A stretch of DNA of 64,000 bases from DAOUEO01 sp963763495 (GCA_963763495.1 CAVXOY010000018.1:62001-126000), one strand, 5' to 3'; counted from the first letter of the stretch, positions 40,250 to 49,031 are shown. A program made the numbers and translations. Notes: generated by a model not told the origin, from the sequence alone.

Positions 40250-41080
40250 GGACACGGAGAATCTGCGATGAACGGGAACCTTCTGCAGCCAGGGAAGCTG
40301 TAGAGCCTCCGCCATAGCCTCACCGATGGAACTTGCCAGAACAAGACGACCCTTCTTTCTTGTGTTTTCCGCCTTTAAGCGCAATGCGTCGTAGATTGCG
40401 CCCAAGAACAGGTCGCACAACTGCGTGAACTCACAGATCTCCCACTATCAGATGTCACCTCACGCGGGTTCGAAGAGACAAATTCTGCAGCCGCCACGCG
40501 GATGTGCGGATAGCGTTTGGTTCTGGTCACCCTGCGCTCGTTGCACTCGTGCTGGAGTCGAGCGGGGAGGGAGACCGCCACAGCGCGATCGATTTCGTTG
40601 TCGCTGTCGTCGAAAACCACACGTAGGCGCATCATGGGCTCTCTATAAAAGGACCATCTAATGCCTGCGAGGAACGCACTCAACAGAGACTGGCTCAGAT
40701 GGTCTTGCCAGCCGGGGTCGCCGGGGTATGGGAAGTGCCGAAAGGAAGAGTCCTCAGCTATGAAGGCTTTGAATGAACACCCCCAGATAGAGTGGGTAAA
40801 GTAGTGATAGAACCATTGCTGAGCTACCCGGAATACCTTATCCGCGCGACTCCCCTCTTTTACATCGCGGTATTTCACCTCGTCGTAGTATCCAAACTCT
40901 GCCCTTGCGGCCTGTAAGCCACCCATGAGTTCGCCAATCCAGCCATCAGGGACGAAGAGGAGACCATGTCCCAGGAAAGGGGCTCTCTTCTTCTCTGGCT
41001 TGACTTCGTCATGAACCGCCAGTACTCCTGCAGAAGGGTGTCGTATTTCCTTAAGTAGAATCTGCTTAGTTGCACCTCCG
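40121..41080 (-). pseudogene. Frame-broken gene, weakly DUF3800-like
   Basis: Three overlapping minus-strand frames read as one protein of roughly 310 residues: a start region around VHDEVKPEKKRAPFLGHG, a middle around WFYHYFTHSIWGCSFKAF and VVFDDSDNEIDRAV, and an end around LCDLFLGAIYDALRLKA. The latter resembles the late helix of DUF3800 proteins, but the DESG motif expected at the front is not clear. GC content is visibly lower and codon use differs from neighbours, which suggests transfer. I cannot name a function. The 3' end overlaps the end of recJ on the opposite strand. Confidence 0.4.
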
Positions 41081-41175
41081 GAGTTAGTATTATTCTCTGA
41101 AGAATAGCATGAAGCAGGGGGTTTTGCAAGAACCTTAGTTCGAATTATTGCTTGTTATGAGACAGGCTGACTGGT

Positions 41176-42030
41176 TCAGTGGTGGAGACGGGCCAGCAGG
41201 TCGCGGGCGGCGGCCACCACCGCCTCCGGGTCCTCCATCGGGATGTGGTGGCTTGCGTGCGCCAGCGGCCGGTCCTCGGCGTTCGGCAGATAGGCCGCCA
41301 GGTCGGCCGACGTCGTCGAGCCCAGCCCCTCCTTCGATAGACCCCGCATCACGATCGCCGGCACGTCGGCGTGCGCTATCTCCGGCCAGAGGTCGTAGTA
41401 CAGCGTCTGACGGTACACCTCGACCTCCGTCTCCGGCGTGCACTTCAGCGTCACCTGCCCGTCCTCCGTCTCCCGTACGCCCTCCGCTACGAAGAGGTCG
41501 AATACCGACGGCTGCCAGCGCACGTAGGGGATCTTCGACTGCAAGGACTCCCGCATCGCCTCCCGCGACGGCCAGGTGCGGCGACGCCTTCCGGAGCCGT
41601 AGAAATCGCTCGATTCCGCGACCTCGGGATGGGCGTAGAACGGCCGCGGCAGGATCACCGGGTCGGCCAGCACGATCCCCCGCACGAGCGACGGATAGCG
41701 CGCGGCGCAGATGGCCGACGTCGCCCCGCCGACGGAGTGCCCGAGGAGGACGCTGGGCCCCAGGCCGCTGAGCGCGCCGCCGACGTAATCGGCGAGGACG
41801 CCCCAGTTGTAGTCGGGGGCGGGCTCGCTGTCGCCGTGGCCCGGCAGGTCGAGGCCGAGCACGTGCGCCTGCTCCCGCAGAGCGAGCGCGACCGGCTGCC
41901 AGATGGCGGCGAGATAGCCGTTGGCGTGGACGCAGAGGATCGTCGTATCGCCGTCGCCGCCCCAATCGCGCAGGTGCAGTCGCAGCCCCTTGACCTCGAC
42001 GAAGAGGTCGCGCGCGTCTGGTGGTGCCAT
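41176..42030 (-). CDS. Alpha/beta hydrolase
   Basis: This is a 284-residue serine hydrolase. The oxyanion region is CVHANGYLAAIW, the nucleophile elbow LLGHSVGGATSA, an acid residue lies late in the fold, and the catalytic histidine is in HASHHIPMEDPEAV. A helical cap of about 70 residues sits in the middle. No signal peptide is present. The substrate cannot be assigned. It is followed upstream by the L,D-transpeptidase gene, separated by a terminator. Confidence 0.88.
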   Translation of the reverse strand: MAPPDARDLFVEVKGLRLHLRDWGGDGDTTILCVHANGYLAAIWQPVALALREQAHVLGLDLPGHGDSEPAPDYNWGVLADYVGGALSGLGPSVLLGHSVGGATSAICAARYPSLVRGIVLADPVILPRPFYAHPEVAESSDFYGSGRRRRTWPSREAMRESLQSKIPYVRWQPSVFDLFVAEGVRETEDGQVTLKCTPETEVEVYRQTLYYDLWPEIAHADVPAIVMRGLSKEGLGSTTSADLAAYLPNAEDRPLAHASHHIPMEDPEAVVAAARDLLARLHH

Positions 42031-42080
42031 GTGGCTTCCCTTCCGATTCCGTTAGTCCCAACGTGGGTCGGGCATCTTGA

Positions 42081-42098
42081 CCCGCCTGCCTAGGCGGG
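42081..42098 (-). terminator. Hairpin after the L,D-transpeptidase gene
   Basis: CCCGCCT-gcct-AGGCGGG is a seven-pair GC stem with a four-base loop, 32 bases after the stop of the transpeptidase gene on the minus strand. Confidence 0.6.
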
Positions 42099-42129
42099 CA
42101 GAGACGCCCGCCGCTACGGATAGCGTACT

Positions 42130-42996
42130 CTAGTCGTGAACCTCGATCCGCATCCCCGGCGCGCCGAACAGCCAGAAGTACTGCGCGTCGTGGAGCTGCA
42201 GCCCGACGCAGCCGTGGCTCGTCGCCACCGACCCGTAGACCTCCTCCGGACGCCAGTAGTTCATGTGAATGCCGTCGCCCTTGCGGTCGAAGTACTGGAC
42301 GAAGAGCACGCGCTCCACGTCGTACTGCGCCTGGCCGGGCGCGTACCCCGCCTGCGTGGCGGTCATCTTCTCCAGGACGATGCGCCCGTCCGGCTCGATA
42401 TACTGGGTGCCCTTGGGCGTCGGGAACTCCGGGCTGCCCGTCGTCGCCAGGGCGATATGGATCGCCTGATCGCCGACCATCGCCGCTATCGTCTGCGTCG
42501 ACAGGTTGACGTCGATCCACTTCTCCTTGCCGCCGGTGTCGAGCAGGGGCGACGTCTCGTCCGCTCCCAGCCGGAAGACGAAGGCGCTGTACACGTAGCT
42601 GCCGTTGTCGAGCTGCAGCCACTCGCTCGCCCAGGCCGGCGTCGTCGATACCCACGTCTGCGAGCCGACAAGCCAGTTCTCGCCCGGCACCACCGCGACG
42701 ACGTTCACCGTCTGGCCGTCCTGCACCACGCCTGTCACCGGCCCGGCGGTCGACGGGTCGCCGCGCGTCCGCAGCTCACCGCCCACGACGATGCTCATGC
42801 CCGGTGTCAGCGGCGGCTTGGTCGACGGCGTAGGTGGCGGCGCCTCGGTGGGAGTCGGTGGCGGCACGGCGGTAGCGGTCGGCGGAGGAGTAGGCGTCGG
42901 GTCCTTGCCCAGAATCTCGTCGCACCCCGCCGTCAAGATCAGGCTCAACGACACTACTAGAAGAAAGATGGCCGCGCCGACGTTTCTATGATTCAT
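42130..42996 (-). CDS. L,D-transpeptidase (YkuD) lipoprotein with SH3-like domain
   Basis: The protein makes 3-3 cross-links in peptidoglycan or attaches proteins to it. A signal with lipobox LTAGC is followed by a Pro/Thr linker of about 40 residues, a bacterial SH3-type segment (around NVVAVVPGENWLVG) and a C-terminal YkuD domain whose catalytic motif is SHGCVGLQLHDAQYFW preceded by HMNYW. Total length is 289 residues. It suggests a murein cell wall, unlike cultured Dehalococcoides, which lack one. Confidence 0.9.
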   Translation of the reverse strand: MNHRNVGAAIFLLVVSLSLILTAGCDEILGKDPTPTPPPTATAVPPPTPTEAPPPTPSTKPPLTPGMSIVVGGELRTRGDPSTAGPVTGVVQDGQTVNVVAVVPGENWLVGSQTWVSTTPAWASEWLQLDNGSYVYSAFVFRLGADETSPLLDTGGKEKWIDVNLSTQTIAAMVGDQAIHIALATTGSPEFPTPKGTQYIEPDGRIVLEKMTATQAGYAPGQAQYDVERVLFVQYFDRKGDGIHMNYWRPEEVYGSVATSHGCVGLQLHDAQYFWLFGAPGMRIEVHD

Positions 42997-43014
42997 ATCC
43001 TTGTCTTCCCGAGG

Positions 43015-43034
43015 CTGCGGGTTTCAACCCGCAG
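43015..43034 (-). terminator. Hairpin after yjbQ
   Basis: CTGCGGGTT-tc-AACCCGCAG is a perfect nine-pair stem with a two-base TC loop. It lies between yjbQ and the transpeptidase gene and has the same build as the hairpin at 32310. Confidence 0.6.
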
Positions 43035-43085
43035 GACTGTCCACCTTCTTGGGGAGGGGTGCTCTCCTAAGACAAAGCGTAGCTT

Positions 43086-43100
43086 GGGCGGGCGGGTGGG
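43086..43100 (+). other. Four-tract G-quadruplex motif
   Basis: Four GGG tracts with single-base loops C, C, T. The same 15-mer occurs on the minus strand at 44785-44799. It lies between yjbQ and the L,D-transpeptidase gene. Confidence 0.8.
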
Positions 43101-43199
43101 AACGAACAACGCAGCTCTTCCAGCCGTCTGTTGGGCTGTCGACGTTCTCTGTCATGCCCATCCTAGTCCCTCACTCCCGTCGCCCGCCGGCGCGTTTCG

Positions 43200-43616
43200 C
43201 TACTCTCCCATGATCTGCGCGATGACCTGCCGTCGCCGCGGCCGCACGTCGAAATCGATGTGTACTATCTGCTGCCACGTGCCCAGCGTCAGCGTCTTCT
43301 CCACAAACGGCACCGACAGCGACGGCCCCATGAGGGCGGCGCGCACGTGGCTGTGGCCGTTGCCGTCGCCCCAGCGCTCGTTGTGGCGATACTCGCGGCC
43401 GGGCGGCACGATCTCGTCGAATAGCTGGTTGAGGTCAGCCAGCGCGCCCGGTTCGTACTCTATCGTCGTCAGGGCGCTCGTCGACCCCGGACAGAACAGC
43501 GTGACGACCCCCGACTCGACGCCCGACTCGGCGACCGCCCGGGCGACGGCGCCGGTGATGTCGCTGGCGTCGCCGTTTCCTTGTGTTTGCAGTGAGAGTG
43601 TGGTTGTGACGACCAT
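43200..43616 (-). CDS. yjbQ: YjbQ family protein (UPF0047)
   Basis: The protein is 138 residues with the conserved CPGSTSALTTIEYEPG, WGDGNGHSHVRAALMGPS and QIVHIDFDVRPRRRQV segments. YjbQ proteins form trimers with a metal-like site. Some show weak thiamin-phosphate synthase activity, but the physiological role is unknown. It is a single gene between hairpins. Confidence 0.93.
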   Translation of the reverse strand: MVVTTTLSLQTQGNGDASDITGAVARAVAESGVESGVVTLFCPGSTSALTTIEYEPGALADLNQLFDEIVPPGREYRHNERWGDGNGHSHVRAALMGPSLSVPFVEKTLTLGTWQQIVHIDFDVRPRRRQVIAQIMGE

Positions 43617-43711
43617 GGCTTAAACCTCTCTGGGTATGATCATGTCAATCCTAACCCCAGGCGGTCTCCACCGCTACTGGTCTCGCGAGGGTTCCCCTGT
43701 CTGTGAGTCTT

Positions 43712-44587
43712 CTATGGGTTTCCGCGCGTGCGCCGGCTGCGGTCTCTGCGGACAATGATATAGGACACTATCCCTCCAACCGCGACCAACGGCAGGAACC
43801 ACCAGAGGTAGACGACGAACCACACGATGCCGGTGGCTAGAGCGCGCAGTGTGGTGAGTGATGCTTCCCACGCCTTGCTGGCTGCTCCCAGCGGGTCCGG
43901 CTCATCTCCACCCTCTTCGGCCGGTGGCTCGGCTTGGAGGTGCACGCTGATGGTCACCAGTTCCGAGAGAGTGTCGATGGCGTTTGCCCGTCCCTGGAGC
44001 GTCTCGATCTCCGTGCGGACCTGCGTAAGGCGGTCTTGCACTTTGAGCACCTCATCTATGTTTTGGGCCTGGTCGAGGAGCTCTATGTATCGGGTCTCAA
44101 GAGCCTGGTAGCTGCGCAATCGGGCCTGGAGGTCGGTGTACTCCTCGGTGACATCCTGGGCTTTTGAGCTCTCCTTCTCCACTTTTGTCGCTAGGCCACG
44201 GAGCTGTCCCATAACGTCTCCATATTGCGAGACGGGCACTCGAATAGTCAGGCTGGCGGCCGGCCGGTCGTCGGAGGATGCGGAGTTGGATTCGAGCACG
44301 AAGCCGCCTGCTGTCTGAGCGATGGTGGTCACTTCGGCATAGGTCTGAGCCACGTCTGCTACCTGGAGTTCCAGAGAAGCGCTCTGGATGATCTTGCGGT
44401 CAAGCGATGCTTGAGCCAGCCCTGAGCCGGGCGCAGCGGCATTGTCTTCTTGTGCTGCTTGCGGCTTTCCGATTTCGGGTTGGGCTGCCTCCGGGTTGGC
44501 CTCCTCACCGCTCCCACAGGCTGCCAAGACGAGTGCGATACTGAGGAAGAGCGCGGCCACCGCGCCAAGTCCCGCTTTGCGGATCAC
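43712..44587 (-). CDS. DUF4349 membrane lipoprotein
   Basis: GTG 44587 has a perfect AAGGAGG nine bases upstream; a longer frame to 44683 lacks such a site. A lipobox LVLAAC follows the signal, then a Glu/Ala-rich linker, the DUF4349 core (RKIIQSASLELQVADV, LTIRVPVSQYGDVM), a long coiled coil with VTEEYTDLQARLRSYQALE and a C-terminal transmembrane helix near WFVVYLWWFLPLVAVGG with a basic tail. 291 residues. The function is unknown; coiled coil and dual anchoring suggest an envelope role. Confidence 0.88.
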   Translation of the reverse strand: MIRKAGLGAVAALFLSIALVLAACGSGEEANPEAAQPEIGKPQAAQEDNAAAPGSGLAQASLDRKIIQSASLELQVADVAQTYAEVTTIAQTAGGFVLESNSASSDDRPAASLTIRVPVSQYGDVMGQLRGLATKVEKESSKAQDVTEEYTDLQARLRSYQALETRYIELLDQAQNIDEVLKVQDRLTQVRTEIETLQGRANAIDTLSELVTISVHLQAEPPAEEGGDEPDPLGAASKAWEASLTTLRALATGIVWFVVYLWWFLPLVAVGGIVSYIIVRRDRSRRTRGNP

Positions 44588-44784
44588 GGTCTTGTACCTC
44601 CTTGCTGCTCGATCTCTCGCTTCCTGCCGCACGGCGCGATGCCCAGTGCGCTTTACCACGTCGACCTTCAATGGTATCGACACCGGTAGCGTCAGCGATT
44701 ATACCGCAAATTCGGAAACGGGCGCATGGCCTCCAGCTTCTCCTGGCGGCGTGGGCAGCGGTCGCGCTAGAAAGCGTGATCTTT

Positions 44785-44799
44785 CCCACCCGCCCGCCC
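44785..44799 (-). other. Four-tract G-quadruplex motif
   Basis: On the minus strand this is the same 15-base, four-tract G motif as at 43086. It lies between the divergent DUF4349 and MFS genes. Confidence 0.8.
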
Positions 44800-44908
44800 G
44801 CAGGCGCGTGCATCCGAAGAGGCTGCTTGCCCTGAGTCCTGTCTCCTGAAAGAATGAGTTGACACGTCCAACTCGCGACGAGATCGCGAGAGCAAGGAGA
44901 TGCATCGC

Positions 44909-46183
44909 TTGGCAGAGGAACCGGAGACACGACGGGAGACCGAAGAGGGCGAATGGGCCTGGATGACGCGGCCCATCGTCTCCCTGTCCTATCCCCACTT
45001 CCGGCTCTTCTGGATCAGCAACCTCATCGTCGCCATCGGGCTGATGATCCAGTTCACGGCGCGCGGCTGGCTCATCGTCGAGCTCACCGATTCGGCGCTG
45101 CTCCTGGGCGTCGTCGAGGGCTTCTGGGCGCTCGCCTTCGGTCTCGGCTCGATACCGATGGGCGTGATCGCCGACCGCTTCAACCGGCGCAACCTCCTCA
45201 TAGCGGGGAACGCCGTCGCCCTCGCGATGGCCCTCGCGATCGGCCTGCTCGTGGCGGTTGACCTCATCGCTATCTGGTACCTGATGGTCGTATCGGCGAT
45301 CGACGGCGTTCTCTTCGCCATGCGCTTCCCCTCCGGCCAGGCGATGACGGCGAAGCTCGTGCCGCAGGAGCACGTGATGAACGCGATCTCTCTGAACTCG
45401 GCCAGCCACAGCCTGCCCAGCGTCGCCGGGCCGGCGATCGGCGGCGTCCTCGTCGGCGGGCTGGGCATCGCCGTCGCCTACTTCACCACCTCCGGCGCTC
45501 TGCTGGCTGCCCTGCTCATGATGCTGGGAGTCGCCGCCTCCTTCGGCCACGTCGAGCGCGGTGCTGCCAAGGGCGTCCTCGGCGACCTGCGCGAGGGCTA
45601 CGATTACCTGCTGGCCCATCGCGACCTCCTGAGGCTGACCGCCGCGATGCTCGTCCCCTTCGTCCTCGGCCAGTCCTACATCCTGCTGCTGCCCCTGTTC
45701 GTGGAGAAGGAACTGCACGGCAGCCCGGAGATGTTCGGTGCGCTGAGCGCCTGTCTCGGCGCCGGCAGCGTCGTCGGTGCGGCCGTCGTCGCCACCTTCG
45801 GCAAGCCGCGGCAGATCGGGGTGCTGATGTTCGTCAGCGTGCTGGTGCTCGGCCTGGCCTCCATCGCCTACGCCTTCTCGCCGTGGCCGGCCTTCACCGG
45901 CGCCGTCCTCTTCGGCGTGGGAGCGGCCCAGAACACCCTCTTCGCGTCCTACGAGACCGCGCTGATCCTCCGCCTGCCCGACGAGATCAGGGGCCGCGTG
46001 ATCGGGCTGATGTTCACCCTCATCGCGATCTTCCCTGTCGGCGCGATAGTGTCGGGCGCCGTCGCCGATGTCATCGGGCTGCGGCCGCTCGCCGTGGCGG
46101 AGGGCGTGATGATCATCCCGATGGCGTTAGTGGCCTGGCGGGTGGCGCTGCGCCATCCCATCGTGACGCCGGAGCAAGCCTGA
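44909..46183 (+). CDS. MFS transporter (EntS-like, MFS_3)
   Basis: About 425 residues with twelve hydrophobic segments form a single MFS fold. Motif A-like GVIADRFNRRNLLIAGNA follows helix 2, and the first helix begins LFWISNLIVAIGLMIQF. Related proteins export enterobactin or drugs; substrate unknown. TTG 44909 is preceded by AAGGAG at the right distance; the ATG at 44900 touches that site directly and is less likely. The next gene is a methyltransferase with its own promoter. Confidence 0.87.
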   Translation: MAEEPETRRETEEGEWAWMTRPIVSLSYPHFRLFWISNLIVAIGLMIQFTARGWLIVELTDSALLLGVVEGFWALAFGLGSIPMGVIADRFNRRNLLIAGNAVALAMALAIGLLVAVDLIAIWYLMVVSAIDGVLFAMRFPSGQAMTAKLVPQEHVMNAISLNSASHSLPSVAGPAIGGVLVGGLGIAVAYFTTSGALLAALLMMLGVAASFGHVERGAAKGVLGDLREGYDYLLAHRDLLRLTAAMLVPFVLGQSYILLLPLFVEKELHGSPEMFGALSACLGAGSVVGAAVVATFGKPRQIGVLMFVSVLVLGLASIAYAFSPWPAFTGAVLFGVGAAQNTLFASYETALILRLPDEIRGRVIGLMFTLIAIFPVGAIVSGAVADVIGLRPLAVAEGVMIIPMALVAWRVALRHPIVTPEQA

Positions 46184-46216
46184 CGGCGCTTCGTCCGACG
46201 CTCCCCTTGCTCGCGG

Positions 46217-46225
46217 TGGTATAAT
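46217..46225 (+). promoter_or_regulatory. Extended -10 promoter of the methyltransferase gene
   Basis: TGG-TATAAT fits the extended -10 form. The surrounding block from CTTGCTCG to ATAATGC is repeated almost exactly at 46901-46923. Confidence 0.7.
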
Positions 46226-46246
46226 GCGCCGCGGACTCGCAATCTC

Positions 46247-46855
46247 ATGGCTCGTATGTCCTTCTTCGAACGCTGGCTGGTCAACAGCCCCTTTCGCGCC
46301 TGGCTTCAGCGCCGTGAGGTCGACGCCTTCGCGCAATGGACCGGTCTCGCCCCCGGCGCCGCCGTTCTCGACATGGGCTGTGGGCCCGGCGCCGCCAGCG
46401 CGCTCATCGGGGAGCGGATGCAGCCGGGCCTCCTCGCCGCCTTCGACTTCGACCCGGCGATGGTCAAGCTTGCCCGCCGTCGACTGCAGCGTCGAGGCGC
46501 CGACACAAACGTCCGGCTGCTGGTCGCCGACGCGACTCACATGCCGTTTCCCGACGCCTCCTTCGACGCCGTGTTTGAGTCCGGCGTTGTGCATCATATC
46601 CCGGATTGGCAGGCTGCCCTGCGAGAGGTCGCGCGCGTGCTCAGGGACGGCGGGCGGTTCTGGTTCGCTGAGCCGTCGCGGGGGCGGCTTAGCCGCGGCC
46701 TCTACCGGATGCTGCCGCACGCCGTGGAGTCGATGTTCGACGCCGATGAGTGGCGCACCACGCTGGCGGACGCCGGATTGCATATCGAAGGGGATATGCA
46801 GAAGCTGCCGCTGTGGGACATCTGCGGCGTCGCGACCAAAACCGACGCTGGCTAG
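46247..46855 (+). CDS. Class I SAM-dependent methyltransferase
   Basis: A 202-residue Rossmann methyltransferase. Motif I is VLDMGCGPGAASALI, motif II the acidic FDFDPAMVKLA, motif post-II LVADATHMPFPDASFD, and motif III ALREVARVLRDGG. The N-terminus RWLVNSPFRAWLQRREV suggests a ubiE/menG or phospholipid methyltransferase relative, but the substrate cannot be named. A promoter with TATAAT lies 21 bases upstream. Confidence 0.88.
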   Translation: MARMSFFERWLVNSPFRAWLQRREVDAFAQWTGLAPGAAVLDMGCGPGAASALIGERMQPGLLAAFDFDPAMVKLARRRLQRRGADTNVRLLVADATHMPFPDASFDAVFESGVVHHIPDWQAALREVARVLRDGGRFWFAEPSRGRLSRGLYRMLPHAVESMFDADEWRTTLADAGLHIEGDMQKLPLWDICGVATKTDAG

Positions 46856-46912
46856 CAGCCGCTGGATGGATCCTCAAAAGTAACCGCGTCCAACGACAGG
46901 CCTTGCTCGTGG

Positions 46913-46921
46913 TGGTATAAT
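46913..46921 (+). promoter_or_regulatory. Second copy of the extended -10 promoter block
   Basis: TGG-TATAAT is embedded in the same sequence as at 46217. An eight-pair hairpin CTGTCGGA/TCCGACAG (46936-46961) follows in the presumed leader. Confidence 0.65.
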
Positions 46922-46991
46922 GCCGGCGTGAGTCACTGTCGGAAGCAGCTCTCTCCGACAGACTGGCAGGACACGGGGAGAGGATCGGGAA

Positions 46992-47118
46992 TTGAGTTAC
47001 TTCTGGCTCGCTGTTGTCGGCGGTGATGTTCGTCTTCCTGGTCCGCAGCGCCTGGAGGAACAGAAAGCCGGACAATGCGGTCTGGTCGAGCCAGCAGTCC
47101 AACGCGCAGACGGACTAG
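46992..47118 (+). CDS. Possible small single-pass membrane protein
   Basis: A TTG at 46992 with GGGAGAGGA upstream opens SYFWLAVVGG. After a one-base shift near 47025 the frame continues MFVFLVRSAWRNRKPDNAV and stops at 47118. Joined, this gives about 41 residues with one membrane helix and a basic, then polar tail. A consensus promoter lies 70 bases upstream. The frame break and small size make this tentative. Confidence 0.3.
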
Positions 47119-47515
47119 TCGCACCTCTTCCTGTATCGGCGTGGGCTACTGCTCCAGCTAGCCATCTACGCTCGCGACCCAGACTGATGCTCTGGACACT
47201 TGGGGCTTCGATGTTCTGGGTGACTGCTTGGAGTCGTTCGCGTTGGTGAGGGCCGTGCATATGCACGGCCTCAGCTTGAAGACCCAGAGGGAGAGGCTGC
47301 GGACAAGACGGGCGAGAGTTCGTGGTGGGTACGTCTCCGGCTTCGTGTCGTCGGCTTCTCTGCCGGTTTCCTGCCGCTGGCGCTATTCGTGTCCAGATGG
47401 GCAGCGGGTGGTATTCGCGCTCAGTATGCGTGGTGCGGCGCGTGGCCACTGAGTCCATGTGGTTCTGTCCTTGGGCTGGGAGGGCAGCGCGCTGGAGAAG
47501 AAGAGCTAGCGGCCG
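47119..47515. other. Intergenic stretch with a 20-base palindrome
   Basis: No gene seen. It holds a perfect 20-base palindrome, GGCCGTGCATATGCACGGCC, at 47251-47270, which could be an operator or hairpin. Confidence 0.5.
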
Positions 47516-47638
47516 ACAGCGCGCGTGTGTGTCCGCAGCGCCTGCTCGGCTCGCAACGTCGGCACCTTGTGACGGGCGAAGGCGCGGTCGAACAGTATCT
47601 CCGTCCCGACGGCAGGGTGGAAGATAGCCGTTCGCTTC
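47516..47638 (-). pseudogene. Duplicated 3' end of the acyl-CoA synthetase gene
   Basis: Directly after the synthetase stop the minus strand reads again as its C-terminus: TEILFDRAFARHKVPTL here against GEILFDRAFARHGVPTF in the gene, followed by a related tail and a stop at 47516. About 110 bases are repeated with clear divergence, so this is an old tandem partial duplication, not an assembly copy. Confidence 0.75.
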
Positions 47639-49031
47639 TCAGGAGATTGGGGGTTGTTTAAGGTGGAGGCCGGTGGCGCGGGCATACGCCCACAGCGCCC
47701 GCTCCGGGCTGGCGAACGTCGGCACCCCGTGGCGGGCGAAGGCGCGGTCGAACAGTATCTCCCCGCCGCCGACGGCCGAATGGAGGATCGCCGTGCCCGT
47801 CCGCTTCGAGATGTCGTGCGATCGTCGCCGCGTACGCCTCCATGCTCGCCCCCACCGGTGACCCGCCGATCACCAGCAGCGCGTCGACGTTCGGGTCGCT
47901 CGCCGTTGCCTCCGTTGCCCGGTGGTACAGCTCGACCGTCCCCGTAATCACCATGCCCATGTCCACAGGGTTGCGCACGCTCGTGCCCGCGCCGGGGATG
48001 ATCCCCCGCAGCACCTCCTGCGTCCCCAGGGACAGTTGGGCCAAGGTGAGGCCGTTCTCCTCGCAGGCGTCGGAAGCGGAGACGGCAGGACCGCCCGGCC
48101 CGGCCAGAATCGCCACCCGCGGCCCTGAGCCGGCGGGGACGTAGTAGCAGGTGACCAGCACGTCCAGCAGCTCGTCCATGTCGCGCACGATGATGGCGCC
48201 CACCTGCCGCAGCATCGCCGACCATATCTGAGTTCTCACCGGAGAGAGCGCCCGTGTGCGAGCTGGCGGCGCGGGCCCCCGACTTCGTCCGCCCCGACTT
48301 CCAGACGACGAGCCGCTTGTTGCGGCTCGACGCGGGCCAGAGCGCGGCGCAGGCGCTGCCCGTGCCTCGCTCCCTCCAGATAGGCGGCGACTATCTCCGT
48401 CTCCGGGTCGTCCGCCAGATACTCGAAGAAGTCCGCCGCGTCCAGGTCGGCCTGGTTGCCGACGCTGACGACCTTGCTGAAGGCGAGGCCGCGGCTGGTC
48501 GCCCACACCGACGATGAAGCTGCACAGCGAGCCGCTCTGGGAGATGAACGAGATAGGCCCGACGGTCGAGGGCATGCCCGGCAGCATCGCCAGCCCGGTC
48601 TTGGGAACGTACAGGCTCATGCAGTTCGGCCCCTGGATCCGCGTTATCCCCTTGCGGGCCGCGGCCAGCAGCTCCGCCTCCCGCTGACGGCCCTCCTCCG
48701 TGCCCAGCTCCGAGAAGCCGGCGGTGAACATCACGGCCGCCTTCACGCCCCGCTCGGCGCACTCGGTGATGACACCGATAGCCGACTCCGTCGGCACGAC
48801 GAGTATGGCGAGATCGGGCGTCTCCGGCAGCGCGGTAATCGATGGGTAGCAGCGGAGGCCCGCTATCTCCTCGGCGTTGGGGTTGATGGGGTAGATGCGG
48901 CCGTGAAATCCTGGGTTCAGGAGCCCCTGGAGGAAGATCTGCCCCGTCTTCAGCCCACGGGGCACGCCGACCACAGCCACGGACTGAGGCTCGAAAAGGG
49001 CTTGGGCGGGAAAGTCGTCATTGTCGGGCAT
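47639..49031 (-). pseudogene. ADP-forming acyl-CoA synthetase, alpha part (frame-broken)
   Basis: The product belongs to the acetyl-CoA synthetase (ADP-forming) or acyl-CoA ligase family. ATG 49031 opens a CoA-binding domain (FEPQSVAVVGVP, GRIYPINPNAEEIAGLRCYP). Ligase-CoA segments follow (QGPNCMSLYVP, SFISQSGSLCSF with the region of the phosphohistidine, VVSVGNQADLDAADFFEYL). The later part has PRVAILAGPGGPAVSASDACEENGL and ends GLHLKQPPIS. At least three frame changes (about 48500, 48330 and 47800) interrupt it. With so many, either poor consensus or true decay is possible. No ATP-grasp beta part follows. Confidence 0.75.

Noticed and set aside
40455..40480. Possible tRNA T-arm (GGTTCGA)
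   Set aside because: No cloverleaf could be built around it, and it lies inside the frame-broken gene. No convincing tRNA was found in the window.
44699..45718. Long minus-strand open frame under the MFS gene
   Set aside because: It is a shadow of the high-GC coding strand. The plus frame shows clear MFS helices, the minus frame only His/Asp/Glu-rich low-complexity sequence.
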